The position numbers were made by a program, and so were the translations under genes. A DNA stretch of 64,000 nucleotides from Dugong dugon (Eukaryota > Chordata > Mammalia > Sirenia > Dugongidae). A model generated the notes under the pieces. The model was not told the origin of the DNA. It saw nothing but the letters and a program-made list of their open reading frames with translations, and ran no database searches. Position 1 is the first letter of the stretch; each line of letters starts with the position of its first letter. Below, in pieces: positions 10,970 to 22,861 of the stretch. The stretch is taken from assembly GCA_030035585.1 (NCBI GenBank), contig CM057462.1, positions 95,439,234 through 95,503,233 on the forward strand. Direction: 5' to 3'.

Positions 10970-11235
10970 ATTATACCTTTGCACACTTACTTTTAATGTG
11001 CTTCAGTTTTCTCATCTGTAATATAGCAATAATGATATCCTCCCTTTATAAAAAGGGAAGGCAGGGAAGAAGCTGTGTTTATTCTTAATGCAAGAAATAT
11101 TTATTCTATTTTTCATGACTCATTTCGTTAACTGATGGTTGATATATGCACTATCCAGAACTGCTGTGAGGATTAAATAAGTAGTTTATGTGAAACACAG
11201 CACCCTGGAGATGTTAACTATATTAACTATCGCCA
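10970..11235 (+). repeat. MIR-like fragment, interrupted
   Basis: GCTTCAGTTTTCTCATCTGT then, after about 120 unrelated bases, GTGAGGATTAAATAAGTAGT and GAAACACAGCACCCTGGAGA. This looks like a MIR split by an insertion of unknown type. Confidence 0.5.
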
Positions 11236-11735
11236 TCAACATCATCTACGTTAAGTATCTTTATCATCCTTGTGCTGTCAGACCTAGGTGTTCATTTTTG
11301 GTTTGAAAAAATATTTCTTCTACGTGTGGGCATAATTTAGCTGTTTGGACTCAGTCCACCAGATCTAGGAAGGCCCCTTTGAGCTGTCTGGAGGTACTGT
11401 CAACATTTGTGGAAACAGCATGGACATACTGGGCACAAAGCTCCTATGATATTTGTTCTCTATGTTCAGAATGTTTTGGCGACTGCTAAACAATTTCCAC
11501 TGTTTAGCACTCTCTCACCCTTCCAGCTCTTCAAGAGGTTCACCCTGGATACTCCAGTGCCCTTGAGTACCCACGGCCCAAACCATCAAAACCCTGGCTA
11601 TGGAAATCTGTGAACATAGCAAGGATGATGTCTCCTCACCAGTGGCAGTGATATGACATGACCTGAGTACAGTTTGGGCACGGCACTAGGCTGGTTCACC
11701 TGGTAACTACATTGGCATCTCCAAACTAGGCATGT
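11236..11735. other. unassigned DNA
   Basis: No repeat or coding signal that I can support. Confidence 0.45.
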
Positions 11736-11739
11736 TAAC

Positions 11740-12200
11740 TTGTAGCCGTTCCATGTGATTTAGAGGCAGAAGGAGCCCACTAATCAGATTTTCAGTCATT
11801 TAATTATGTGGTGAAAATTGACTCTTCTCCCATGGCTAGCTTTGTTGGTCATTTTAAGGAAAGAAAGAAAATAAATCACAGAAAACAGGCTTCTTTTATA
11901 ATTGTATAAAATGATAACTGCATACTTCAGGGGGAAAACAAATAAACTGAAAGCTAATTGAAAGGTAAATTGGGAACGGGGGAGTAATAAAACAAAGGTA
12001 AACTATAATGAGAGTTATCCAATTGTAATTCTGTGGGGAATAAGGAATAATGCCCCGTCACAAAAAGCATTCATTTAAGGCCTTCAATTGCGAATAATTG
12101 TTCCAATCAAAGAATTAAGTGAGGTCACAATAGGTAGTACTTAAACAATTAGTTAATGAAATGAGCTATGAAGAATGGGATAAATAGTTCTAACATTAAC
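11740..12200. promoter_or_regulatory. candidate conserved non-coding element
   Basis: A repeat-free block dense in homeodomain-type TAATTA/ATTA cores: TTTAATTATGTGG (11799), GCTAATTGAAAGG (11953), AATTGCGAATAATTGTTCC (12086), CAATTAGTTAATG (12146). Low-repeat, ATTA-rich blocks are often developmental enhancers. This is inference; conservation cannot be tested here. Confidence 0.25.
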
Positions 12201-12835
12201 TATAAATGCAGTCTTCCCCTTTCTTTCCCTTTTTATGGAACAATAAGAAATAGAGGTCAGGTGAAGGGTATAAATAAAATTGAAGTAGATGTAAAGTAAA
12301 GCAATATTGCTTAACTAGAGGCCATATGGTCAGTCACCTGAACTATGGACAACGGAGCTGGACTGTCTAGAGCTAACAGATAAGACAAAATCTGCAAATC
12401 AAAGCCCACATTGTTATTTTATAGATGAACCCAAGAGGGCCTAGCTTAAAGTATATTTAATTTTTAGAATAGCCTTAATAGTTTTTTATTTTCTTTTTTA
12501 GATTATTAATAGGAAAATTCTTTTTTTTTTTTTTTTTTTGGTTTAAGAAAACACATGTGGAATATCCAGAAAATTTTAAAGAAAAAAACTAGACATTAAC
12601 AGAAATCCTAGCACACTGAAATAACCATTATTGCTATTTTGTGTATTTCATTCTAATCTTTTTTCTTCAAATGCATATGTATACATATTACAAAATGAAA
12701 ATCCTTTCTGTATAAATTGTATCCTGACTTTTTCATAATGATTCTTATTTTAAGCACAGAGCCAAGAAGTTTTGTTGTCTAAAATATTCATAGCATTATA
12801 GAAGCAACAAATTAGAAGCAAGATTTGAGGATTGT
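12201..12835. other. unassigned AT-rich DNA with a T18 run
   Basis: Poly-T at about 12522-12539. The right half (12560-12830) looks like an eroded interspersed repeat but I cannot name it. Confidence 0.4.
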
Positions 12836-13356
12836 TGTCTTGGTCATCTAGTGCTGCTATAACAGAAATATCACAAGTGAATGGCTTGAACAAAGAGAAA
12901 TTTATTCTCTCACAGCCTCGTACGGTACAAGTCCAAACTGAGGGCATTAGCTCCAGGGGAAGTCATTCCCTCTCTGTCGGCTCTGGAAGAAGGTTCTTGT
13001 GATGCATCAGCCTCCCCTTGGTCTGGGAGCATCTCAGCACAGGAACCTCAGGTTCAAGGGATGTGCTCAGCTCCTGGCGCTGATTTCTTGGTGGTATGAG
13101 GTCCCCAACTCTCTGCTTGCTTCCCTTTCCTTTTATCTCTTGTAAGGTAAAAGGTGGTGCAGGCCTCACGCCAGGGAAGCTCCCTTTACATTGAATCAGG
13201 GCTGTGACCTTAGTAATGGGTATTACAATCCCACCCTAATCATCTTTAACATAAAATTACAATCACAAAATGGAGGACAACCACACAATGCTGAGAATCA
13301 TGGCCCAGCCAAATCGATATACACATTTTTTGGGGGTCATAATTCAGTCTATGACA
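12836..13356 (-). mobile_element. solo LTR, family A
   Basis: Begins TGTCTTGGTCATCTAGTGCT and ends TATGACA, flanked by ATTGT (12831-12835) and CTTGT (13357-13361), four of five bases equal. Shares CACAAGTGAATGGCTTGAAC, GAAATTTATTCTCTCACAG and GAATCATGGCCCAGCCAAAT with the copies at 15226 and 26576. Confidence 0.85.
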
Positions 13357-13569
13357 CTTGTTAAAGAAGGAACTACGGTCTCAACTGCATAATGGATGTC
13401 TGAGAGTGTAGTAAATTAGAAAAATCTTTGAATGAATAAAACAATAAAAACCTCAGGATTGGAGGGGAACTCAGAAAACGCATAATTCAGCCCCTATGCA
13501 AGTGTTTAACTCTGTCTAAGGCTACCTTGCCTGACAATGCACTTCCCAATGCAGCCCTTTTCATTTTGG

Positions 13570-13940
13570 CACTTCTTATATTAGTTAGGTCAGTGCTGGT
13601 GACTGTAACATATAATCTAGCCAAACAAATCAAATAAAATCCAAAAGGAGTCACCTGATTGGTAGCAGGCCCCCTAGGACTGATTCAGGGGCAAAGCTCC
13701 TTCCATCTTTGGCATGAGGCTCCCAAGTCTTCTATGTTCATCAGCATCAAGTCAATGGAAAAGAATGAACGTGGAGGACAGTTCAAGGAAGATGTCGACA
13801 GAGCAGTCCTGAAAGCAACCAGCGTTACATTTCATTACTCAGAACTTGATCACATGGACATACCTAGCTGCAAGTGAGACTGGGAAATGCTGTTCAACTG
13901 TGTGCCCACACAAGGAGAAACAAGTATAATAAATGGCTAG
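13570..13940 (+). repeat. ancient interspersed repeat, family not assigned
   Basis: TTGATCACATGGACATACCT and GCAAGTGAGACTGGGAAATG align with the repeat at 18960-19385 (CTAGTCACATGACTCCACCTG). Same unnamed family. Confidence 0.4.
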
Positions 13941-13969
13941 CCAGTCTTTGTCCAGTTTATTTTGCAGAA

Positions 13970-14094
13970 GTGGCTGCAACAATAGTTCAAGCATAACAAG
14001 GACTGTGAGGATGGCACGGGACTGGGAGTGTTTCATTCTATTGTACTTAGGGTCGCTATGAATTGAAACCAACTTGATGGCACCTAACAGCAAC
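13970..14094 (+). mobile_element. RTE LINE, 5'-truncated to its last 125 bases
   Basis: GTGGCTGCAACAATAGTTCAAGC through GGGTCGCTATGAATTGAAACC and GATGGCACCTAACAGCAAC is the RTE 3' end. The flanks read ATTTTGCAGAA (13959-13969) and ATTCTGCAGAA (14095-14105), an 11-bp target duplication with one mismatch. Confidence 0.85.
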
Positions 14095-14105
14095 ATTCTG
14101 CAGAA

Positions 14106-14570
14106 AGTTCATTCTCATGATGAGCCAAAATTGCTCATAGATTTGTTCTGATTCCGCTCCCAGGATAACATAAAATAATTCTAATCCCTCGTCCACAAAA
14201 TAATTTCTCAAATGTTTAAAGAATGATTTCATATTTCTCATACATCTTGCTTTCATTAAGCTAAATGCCTCAAGTTTCCTTCATTGTCTACATGTGACAT
14301 TATTATAGACATTTGGGGCCATTTGATACAGAAACAAGAAAATTTACATACTTCCCTAGTCCCCAGAGGCATGAATGCTTTTAGGCATAACATAATAGTT
14401 AATATGCATAATAAAAGTCATCTATAAATTATTTAAGCTTAGAGGCAAAGTATGTAATGCATGCTTAAAAGATACACCGTTGAAAAATTATTAGAATAAA
14501 AATAATCTGCTGCTTTAAAACGGTTAGCTTCGTATAAAAGATGTTAGAATAGGGCTTGCTTGTCCTATCT
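14106..14570. other. repeat-free AT-rich block
   Basis: No family resemblance. Contains ATATGCATAATAAAAG near 14402 and several ATTA/ATAAT cores. It could be a weak conserved element but the evidence is thin. Confidence 0.3.
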
Positions 14571-15225
14571 TAGTATCAACTTGAGCACCAATACTATAGA
14601 TATCCGCTTACAATATCAGGAGACAGAATCTCCTTCTTTATATATTTCCACCTGCAGATTTATAAAGAAAATGATTACAAGAAACTGGTCCAAGTCCCCC
14701 TCAACCAGATGAAAAAAATTTTTTTAAAAGGGTCAAATAAAAAAAGTGGGAAAGGAGATGTCTTTGAAGAGGGCATTTGCCTTACTGTGAGTCCTCCCTC
14801 CTCCAACTTTGGGGAAGAAATGCAGTCTTCTTACCTCAAGCCTAGTGATGAGGTCTTCAAAGGGACCACTTGGAGAGATTTTATACGTACTCTCTGTAAT
14901 CAGGGGGATGTAGAGAAGCCCAGTGTCTAAGAAACCAAAATAGACTGTGGGCTGAGGTCTAACTAGAGTATAAAAGAGGTTTACTAACCACCTTAGGGGT
15001 CCAGAACCAGGAGAGCACCGCCATATTGAGATCAGCCTGTATTCCAGACTTCATCAAGGCAAGCAATGCAGGATTACTTCCTGTGGACCGTGTGGGTCAT
15101 GTTACACAGGAGACTATCAATGTGGAGCCTTCTTGGGTCCTATTCAATAGAGCCACTTGGAGGAGCAAAAGCATAACTGGGAGCTGAGGAAGGAATCACA
15201 AGTCTTACCATCTAGAACAGGGAGG
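14571..15225. other. unassigned DNA
   Basis: No coding or repeat assignment. Confidence 0.45.
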
Positions 15226-15728
15226 TGTCTGAGTCGTCTAGTGCTGCTATAACAGAAATACCACAAGTGGATGCTTTTAACGAAGAGAAGTTTATTTCCT
15301 CACAGTTAAAGTAGGCTAAAAGTCCCAATTCAGGGTGTCAGCTCCAGCGGAAGGCTTTCTCTCTTGGCCTTCTCATCAGTGTTCCCCGGGACCAGGAGCT
15401 TCTTGGTGCAGGGACCCCAGTCCAAAGGACGCACTCTGCTCATGGCACTGCTTTCTTGGTTGTGTGAGGTTCCCAACTCTTTGCTTGCTTCCCTTTCCTT
15501 TTATCTCTTACAAGGGATAAAGGGTGGTGCAGGCCACACCCCAGGGAAACTCCCTTTACATTGGATCAGGGATGTGACCTGAGTAAGGGTGGTGTTACAA
15601 TTCCACTCGAATCCTCTTTAACATAAAATTACAATCACAAAATGGAGGACAACTACACAATTTTGGGAATCATGGCCTAGCCAAATTGTTACACACATTT
15701 TTGGGGGGACACAGTTCAAACCCTAACA
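15226..15728 (-). mobile_element. solo LTR, family A
   Basis: Starts TGTCTGAGTCGTCTAGTGCT and ends CCCTAACA. A perfect 5-bp target duplication GGAGG flanks it (15221-15225 and 15729-15733). Two overlapping frames of 61 and 72 codons inside are spurious. Confidence 0.9.
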
Positions 15729-15733
15729 GGAGG

Positions 15734-16086
15734 CATCTGCCCAGGTCAAAAGAAATGGAAGAGAGTGGAATCACCATAGAAACTTTGTAGTGCCCAGAAA
15801 AGCATACCACAAAAAAGTCAGGCTTAATTCTTTGTCAGGCCCATCCAGAAATGGCAACTTTAACCATCTTATAGACCCAGACAACATAAAGTTACACATC
15901 CAAGTAAAAACTGCCCTATTTCCTCTGTTACCTCCCCACACTTGGCCACATGAAACTCATAGGTAGCATGTGGGGATGAGATGAACAGGGAGAGTAGAAG
16001 GAGAAGCCTAACCGTGCCCTATTACTGCCATGGCCTCCAGCCTGAAGCAGGCCCAGCTTAGGGAAGGTACAAAATGTGAATTTATA
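15734..16086. other. unassigned DNA
   Basis: Nothing supportable; continues the sequence interrupted by the LTR. Confidence 0.45.
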
Positions 16087-18640
16087 GATTTTTGCTTTTT
16101 ATTATTTAATTAAGGACAGATTTACATTGAAATTAACAAAAAACATAAGATTAGCCATTTTAAAGTGTACAGTTTACTGGTATTTAGTATATTCATAATG
16201 TTGTGCAGCCATCACTTCTATTTCCAGAACATTTTCTTCACTCCAAAGGGGTACCTGGTACCCATTAAGCAGTCTCTCCCTCAGACCAACCCCAAGCAGT
16301 CACGAATCTGCTTTCTATCTCTATGGATTTGCCTATTCTGGGTACTGCATATAAATGGAATTATGCAATATGTGAGCTTTGTGTATGGCTTTTTTCATTT
16401 AGCATAATGTTTTCAAGTTCATCCATATTGTAGAATGTATCAGTACTGCATTCCTTCTTATGGTTGAATAGCATTCCATTGTACATATATATCATATTTC
16501 ATTTAACCATTCATCACTTGATGGACATTTGGGTTGTTTCTACTTTAAAGCTCTTGTGAATAATGCTGCTAGGAACGTTCACGTGCAAGCTTTTGATTCT
16601 TTGAGGTATGTACCCAGAAGTGTGGAACTGCTAGTTTACATACATGGTAATTATATGTATAACTTATTGAGGAACAACCAAACTGTTTCCCACAGCAGTG
16701 GCACCATTTTACTTTCCCACCAGCAATGGAAGAGAGTTACAATTTCTCCACATCCTCTCTAACACTTGCTATTTTCCTTTTTTAAAGCCATCCTAATGGG
16801 TGTGAAGTGGTTTTGATCTCATAGTGGTTTTGATTTGCATTTCCCTGGTGACTAATGATGTTCATCATCTTTTCATGTGTTTGTTGATGATTTCTATATC
16901 TTCTTTGAATAAATGTCTATTTAAGTCTTTTATTCAGTTTTAATTTGAGTCCTATGTCTTTTTGTTGTTGAGATGTAAGTGTTGTTTACATATTCTGGAT
17001 ACTAGATCTTTGTCATATATGATTTGCAAATATTTTCTCCTATTATGTAGACTATATTTTCACTTTCTTGATAGTATCCTTTGATCCACAGAAGTTTTTA
17101 ATTTTGATGAAGTCCAATTTATCTACTTTTTCTGTTGTTGCTTGTGCTTTTTGGTATCATAGCTAAAAATCCATTGTCAAATCAAAGGTCATGAAGATTT
17201 AGCCTTATGTTTTGTTCTAAGAGTTTTATGGCTTTATTTTTTATATTTCAGTCATTAATCCATTTTTATTTAGTTTTCACATATAGTGTGAGGTAGGGGT
17301 ACAACTTCATTCTTTTGCACGTAGAGATTCAGTTGTCTCAGTACCATTTGTTGAAGAGACTATTCTTCCCAATGAGTGGTCTTGGCACCCTTGTCAAATA
17401 TCAATTGACCATTGATGTATGGATCTATTTATGGAATCTCAATTATATTTCATTTATCTATATGTCTATCCTTATGCCAATACCACTGTTTTGATTACTG
17501 TAGACTTGTAGTTAGTTTTAAAATTGAGAAATGTGAGTCCTTTTACTTAGTTTTTCTTTTTCAGGATTGTTTTAGCTATTCAGGGTCCCTGGCAATACTA
17601 TATAAATTTGAAGATTGACTTCTCCATTTCTGAAAAAAAAATGCTTTTGGTATTTTTATAGAGATTACATTGAATCTGTAGATCAGTTTGGGTTGTGTTG
17701 CCATTTTATCAATATTAAGTCTTCTAATCTATGAACATGAAATGTCTTTCCATTTATTTAGGTCTTGTTTAATTTCTTTATCAATGTTTTTCGCAGTCTT
17801 CAGTGTACAAATCTTGTACCTCTTTGGATAATTTGATTCCTAAGTACTTTATTATTTTTTTATGCTATTATAATTTGAATTATTTTCTTAATTTCCTTTT
17901 TGGTTTATTTATTGCCAGCATATAGAAATACAACTGATTTTTGTGTGTTGATCTTTCATCCTGCAACTTTGCTGAATTTGTTTATTGGTTCTAATAGTTT
18001 TTTGTTGTTTCTTTAGAATTTTCTATATTTGAGATCATGTGGTCTGCAGATAGAGATAATTTTACTTCTTCTCTTCTAGTTTGGGTGCTCTTTATTTCTT
18101 TTCTTTTCTTAATTTCCCTGGTTAAAAATTCCAGTACAATGTTTAACAGAAGTGGTAAAGTGGACATTCTTGTCTTCTTCCTGCTCTTAGGGGGAAAAGC
18201 TTTCAGCTTTTCGCTATTGAGTATAATGTTAGCCGTGGGGTTTTCATAAATGTTCTTTGTCAGGTTTAGGAAGTTCCCTTCAGTTACTAGTTTGCTGAGT
18301 ATTTTTATCATGAGAGGGTGCAGGATTTTGTCAAATGCATTTTCTGCATCATTTGAGGTGATAGCGCGCGTGTGTGTGTGTGGGTGTGTGTTTTCTTTTT
18401 CTATTAATGTGGTATATTACAGTGATTTCTTTCATACACTAAACCACCCTTGCATTCTTGGGATAAACCGCACTTGATCATGATGTATAGTCTCCTCTTA
18501 ATGTGCTGATGTGTTTGGTTTGTTAGTGTTTTGTTGAGTATTTTGCATCTATATTTGTAAGGGACATTGATCTATAATTTTCATTCTTATGATGCATTTA
18601 TCTGGCTTTGGTGTCATGGTAATGCTGGCTGAGCTCAGAG
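16087..18640 (-). mobile_element. L1 LINE (L1MA/L1MB-like), 5' truncated, minus strand
   Basis: The plus strand shows the reverse complement of an L1 3' UTR (TAAAGTGTACAGTTTACTGG, AATAGCATTCCATTGTACAT) passing into ORF2 (GTGTGTTGATCTTTCATCCTGC). ORF2 is badly broken. The piece at 17991-18311 still resembles the reverse transcriptase, with PTANIILN and EEVKLSLSADHMI. The active-site F/Y-A-D-D is altered to S-A-D-H, so it is inactive. The 5' part, ORF1 and any promoter are absent. Confidence 0.9.
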
Positions 18641-18955
18641 TTTTGACTGAATCTTAGATTAGGCAGTCCAAATACTAAATTTAGATTGCTCTTGTAACTT
18701 AAAGTAACTGTACGACTAGATGTTTCCTAAGAGTGAGCAGAAAACTCATAAGACCTGCTCAGTTTTTATCCAGGGGTAGGTAAAAATTATCACTAATAAT
18801 GCTTTTTTGGCATACTGGTTCCTTTTGGTTATTTGAAATAGTCACTAATATGGTGTACCTCTTCCCAAATGATTCTAGATAAAGGAATTTAGTGTAGTCA
18901 CAGGATATATAACATGAAATAGACATGCAGGAACAATCCTTTACTCATCTGGCAT
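18641..18955. other. unassigned DNA
   Basis: No recognised feature. Confidence 0.45.
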
Positions 18956-18957
18956 TG

Positions 18958-19385
18958 GCTATGTTTTAGTTACAAATAAACGCCAGAAACTTCAGTAGTC
19001 CAATACATAAAAGTTTCTTGCTCGCAAGGGCTCTTTAAGGTCAGACAGCTTTCAAAGACTGTTCATTTCCAAGCAAGGATCCAGGCTCCTTTCATCTTGT
19101 ACCTACACCATCTCAAACAAGCAGCTTCCAAGATCCAAAAGAGAGCCTGGAAGCGCCCACCCACTCTTAAATGCTCCAGTCCAGAATAACCTTTGTTACT
19201 TCTGCTCACAGTCTACGGTTCAGAGCTAGTCACATGACTCCACCTGACTGTAAGGACCTGGGAAGTCTTCCTGTGTGCCCAGGAAGGAAAGGAAAGCTGC
19301 ATATGGTGAGCACTAGTTATCTCTACCACAGTCTCCTGAATGGCTGCTGCAGCTTGGATAAATAAGTAGGATACTTAGTGCTAAG
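18958..19385 (+). repeat. ancient interspersed repeat, family not assigned
   Basis: Shares the CACATG..CCACCTG..TGTAAGGACCTGGGAAG block and the following GTGTGCCCAGGAAGG with 13845-13905. Confidence 0.4.
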
Positions 19386-19885
19386 CCACCAAAAATGTCA
19401 TAATTTCCATGGTCCTTGCCAAATGAAGATGGACTTTTTAGCTCAGGTATCTCTTAGGAAGTGACTCCATCAAAGAAGGAGAAATGCAATGGACTCTTTC
19501 ACTATAGTGCAGATACACAGTCTGGACAGTGAATACACAGAGAGGTAATAATAGTCAAGTTACCAAGGATGTTGCAGCTTATAGTAGTAAAGATTTATGT
19601 CATTATTAGCTTAACAAACAATAGCTACAAGCAAGTTGTGAAGTATGTTTGAAGAAACATTCTCCAAGGAAATCAACTAATAATTATTATTTGAAGCACA
19701 TATTAAAAAGCAGAATTAACAGAAACATAAAATGGCTTGAAAATGGTACTGACTATCTTGAAAGAGCATCAATAAAATGTAGTCATTATACTAATACTTG
19801 TTCCTTGATTATACACACCCAGTATACCAAACAATGGACAAGGTTTTACAAACAATTTATCCTCATTGTAAAACAAAGAATATAT
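19386..19885. other. unassigned DNA
   Basis: No supported feature. A 91-codon frame at 19649-19924 is not family-like. Confidence 0.4.
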
Positions 19886-19887
19886 TC

Positions 19888-20095
19888 TACCAGTTGCCTT
19901 GGAGTCCACACCAACTCACGATGACCCCGTGTGTGTCAGAGTAGAACTGTGCTCCGTAAGGTTTTCAATGGTTGATTTTTCAGAAGTAGATAGCCAGGCC
20001 TTTCTTCCAAACTGCCTCTTGGTGGGCCTGAACCTCCAACAATTCAGATAGCAGCTGAGCTCATCAATCGTTTGTACCAACCAGGGACCTGAAGA
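19888..20095 (-). mobile_element. AfroSINE, minus strand, RTE-leader-like subtype
   Basis: Tail end CCAACTCACGATGACCCCGT, body at 19950-20008 whose reverse complement reads GGAAGAAAGGCCTGGCTATC then TACTTCTGAAAAATCAACC. This is nearly the same as the RTE leader and the composite SINE at 49941-50002. Head CAATCGTTTGTACCAACCAG. Confidence 0.85.
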
Positions 20096-20139
20096 ATATA
20101 TTACTGTCTGCATCTTATAGATGAAAGGAGAGACTCAGA

Positions 20140-20450
20140 GAACTCATATCAGTTAGGATTCTTTTAGCTCCAATAACAGAAATTCTTTTGCTTAAATGAT
20201 ACGGAAATACACTATTCCACTTAGCAGGAAGTTCAGGGTAGGGCAAGTTCCCCCAATGATTGATTCAGTCTTCATCATGTTACCATGGCCTTAGGTTATT
20301 TCCATCTTTCCATTCTGCCATCTATAGCACCACTTAATTCCTCTTTTGGTCATAAAATGGCTACCAACAGGAAATGCTTCCTAATTTACATCCAGCAGGA
20401 GAACGAGAGAGAAAATCTACTTTCGCTTTCTCAGAAGTCGCATGTCTCCC
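20140..20450 (+). repeat. ancient repeat, copy 1 of a local pair
   Basis: CAGAAATTCTTTTGCTTAAA, ATACGGAAATACACTAT and GATTCAGTCTTCATCATGTTA recur at 21545-21685. Confidence 0.5.
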
Positions 20451-20454
20451 ATTA

Positions 20455-20670
20455 GACTAGTGACTCTCAGCTGGGGGCAGTTTTGTCCCCCAAGGGACAT
20501 TTGTCAATGTCTGGAGACATTTTTGGTTGTCATGAATGGGAGTGGGGTGCTACTGACATCTAGTGGGCAGCGATGCTGTTACACATCCAACAATGCACAG
20601 GACAGTCTCCCCACTACAAAGAATTATCCAATCCAAAATATTAATAGTGCTGAGCTTGAGAAATCCTGTT
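20455..20670 (+). mobile_element. MER5A hAT-Charlie MITE
   Basis: Almost complete MER5A: TCTCAGCTGGGGGCAGTTTTG, ACATTTGTCAATGTCTGGAG, TGCTACTGACATCTAGTGGG, GCACAGGACAGTCTCCCCAC, GCTGAGCTTGAGAAATCCTG. Non-autonomous, long inactive. Confidence 0.9.
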
Positions 20671-20689
20671 TTAGACTAAAATTTTATAA

Positions 20690-20930
20690 GGGGAAGAAGC
20701 ACATCTGTGCTTACCAGTGTATCTCCAGCATCTAGCAGAGTGCCTGGCACAGAGAAAGTATATGGTAAATATTTGTTTAAATACTAAACGAATAGATTTG
20801 ATCCCTGTAATGGTTCTATGATACAGGCAGGGTAGGTATCTTTTTTGCAGAAAAGGGTGTTTTGGTTCAGAGAATTTAAGTACCTCACCCAAGATCAATC
20901 AGCCAGTTACAAAATCAAGATTAGAATTCA
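20690..20930 (+). repeat. L2 3' end followed by MIR3-like piece
   Basis: GTGTATCTCCAGCATCTAGC and AGAGTGCCTGGCACAGAG are the L2 end. From about 20815, CTATGATACAGGCAGGGTAG then AAGTACCTCACCCAAGATC is MIR3-like. Confidence 0.6.
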
Positions 20931-21519
20931 GTTTCTTAAAAATTTCCAGTAGTGTTCTTTCTTCTCCTCCATCCTTCTCTACCAGAATATATCGTGGTCT
21001 AAGACTACCCTCAGCTAGATTCCAAGAAGTTATTACTGACTCAAGTCTCCATGCACAGATCTTGGGTTCCCAAAGCCAAGTTGCCTCAGCCTTACAAACC
21101 TTTTTTTTTTAGGCACCGGCCCACTCTCACCTTACCATCTGTTATTGGAGTCTATGGCTATGTGGGAAGCCCTTTCGCCTGGCTCCACAGACTGTGAAGT
21201 TACTGTAGTCTTGTTCAATGAAGCAGGCTTGAGGCCTCAGCCATAGCTAAGACATTAGCCTCAGATTTTGGAGCACCTATTATTGCTAAGTCTGAATCCC
21301 TCTACTACTAGAAAGAATTTGATGAGTTTGAGTGATCTATGGGATAATTAAGGCAAATAGTTTCCCTGATATGATTCCAGTAGTTCCCATAAGGCATCTA
21401 TCTCTATGTAAAAGCTTAGGGGAGTGTCCATGGTCTGGGTGACTTGAAGACATGAAGAATTTGAAAATCCCTGAGGGTTATAAATAACCTTCAAGACAAG
21501 ATTACTAAGACACACCAAT
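20931..21519. other. unassigned DNA
   Basis: No supported feature. Confidence 0.45.
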
Positions 21520-21720
21520 CCGCTGCAAGCAAGAGAAACTCTTTTGCTTAAACAGAAATTCTTTTGCTTAAAAAATACGGAAATACACTATCTCACTCAA
21601 TAGTATGTCCAGAGTCCAGAGGTAGAGCAAGGTCTCAGGATGGTTGATTCAGTCTTCATCATGTTACCAGGGTCTTAGGTTATTTACCATGTCATCTGTC
21701 ATGCTAATATTTCCCAAGAT
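21520..21720 (+). repeat. ancient repeat, copy 2 of a local pair
   Basis: Matches 20140-20290. Its start carries a short direct repeat of CTTTTGCTTAAA (about 21541 and 21559). Confidence 0.5.
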
Positions 21721-21737
21721 ACTACTGGCCTGATTGT

Positions 21738-21772
21738 TGTTGTTGTTATGTGCCATCGAGTCAATTTTTGTA
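21738..21772 (-). repeat. AfroSINE/RTE 3'-terminal scrap
   Basis: TTGTTGTTGTTATGTGCCATCGAGTCAA is the reverse complement of the shared SINE/LINE end with its CAA tail. Confidence 0.6.
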
Positions 21773-21911
21773 ATTATGGGAAATCATAAATCATGGCTCA
21801 GGAGGGAGAAAATGATTGCTAATAAGTTTCACTTATTTTTAATAATTTGGATGTGACATAATTTACAATGAAATTACTGTTTCCTGTTAATATAAAGTAT
21901 TTAAGACATAT

Positions 21912-22116
21912 GTTGTTGTTAGGTGCTGTTCAGTCAATTTTTGACTCATAGCAGTCACATGTGACAGAGTGGAACTGCCCCATAGAGTTTTCTATCTCTA
22001 TGGAAGTAGATCTCCAGATTTTTCTCTTGTGGAACTGCTAGGTGAGTTTGAACTGCCAACCTTTTGGTTAGCTGCCAAGAGCTTTAACTGTCACATCACC
22101 AAGACTCCTTACAGGT
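21912..22116 (-). mobile_element. AfroSINE, minus strand
   Basis: Starts TGTTGTTGTTAGGTGCTGTTC, has CCCCATAGAGTTTTCTATCTC in the middle and CTTTTGGTTAGCTGCCAAGA and CACCAAGACTCC at the head end. Confidence 0.85.
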
Positions 22117-22624
22117 CTGATAGGACATATACATAATTTATCCATTGCATAGTAGGAATACAATAGGTGTTCTCTTGTTGCCACTCTTTTCATCCCTTCA
22201 CTCTTAAGTCCCCATTAAGTTTTACAGTCAAATGACCAAGTCTGAAACAGTTCAAAAACTCTGCTTTTAATGGTATTAAGGGAGTCCGAAAATTGAGTGT
22301 CATAATAATCAAGAGGCCCTAAGTATCACCTTTATTTCGCTTCATATTTACCTGTTCATTCAATGGTTTCATTGAAACAGAAACTCATATTTAGAAGAAA
22401 ACTCAGAAAAAGAGGACAGTCTCTCTAAATAGTCATGAAGACAAGAACACTATCCAAGAGGTATATTTCAATTGGTTGATAAACATTGACTGAGTTCTTT
22501 CTATGTGACATAGCATTTGATACACTGGATGCCTCAAAGAAGCTTTAGACTTAGGTACCACCCCTAGAAGCTCGTTAATACTTATAACTTAAAAATCTCA
22601 TGGGTGGTACAAGGTATAAACATT
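22117..22624. other. unassigned DNA
   Basis: Nothing supportable. Confidence 0.45.
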
Positions 22625-22757
22625 GGAGCCCTGGTGGAGCAGTGGTTAAGCATTTGGCTGCTAATAAAAAAGTCGACAGTTTGAATCTACCATGTGTTCC
22701 TTGGAAACCATATGGGACAGTTCTACTCTGGATATAAATATCAGTAGGGCTACATAC
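22625..22757 (+). mobile_element. AfroSINE, internally shortened
   Basis: GGAGCCCTGGTGGAGCAGTGG head, AGTTTGAATCTACC B-box region, then ATGGGACAGTTCTACTCTGG. The tail is eroded after about 22735. Confidence 0.75.
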
Positions 22758-22861
22758 CAAGTGCAGTGCAATGAGTTACTTAATATGGCCCTTCTAGCCA
22801 TGGTCTTTGTGACTTACACACAATGATTGAGTGGGACTATGCAAATAAGGTATATGGAACC

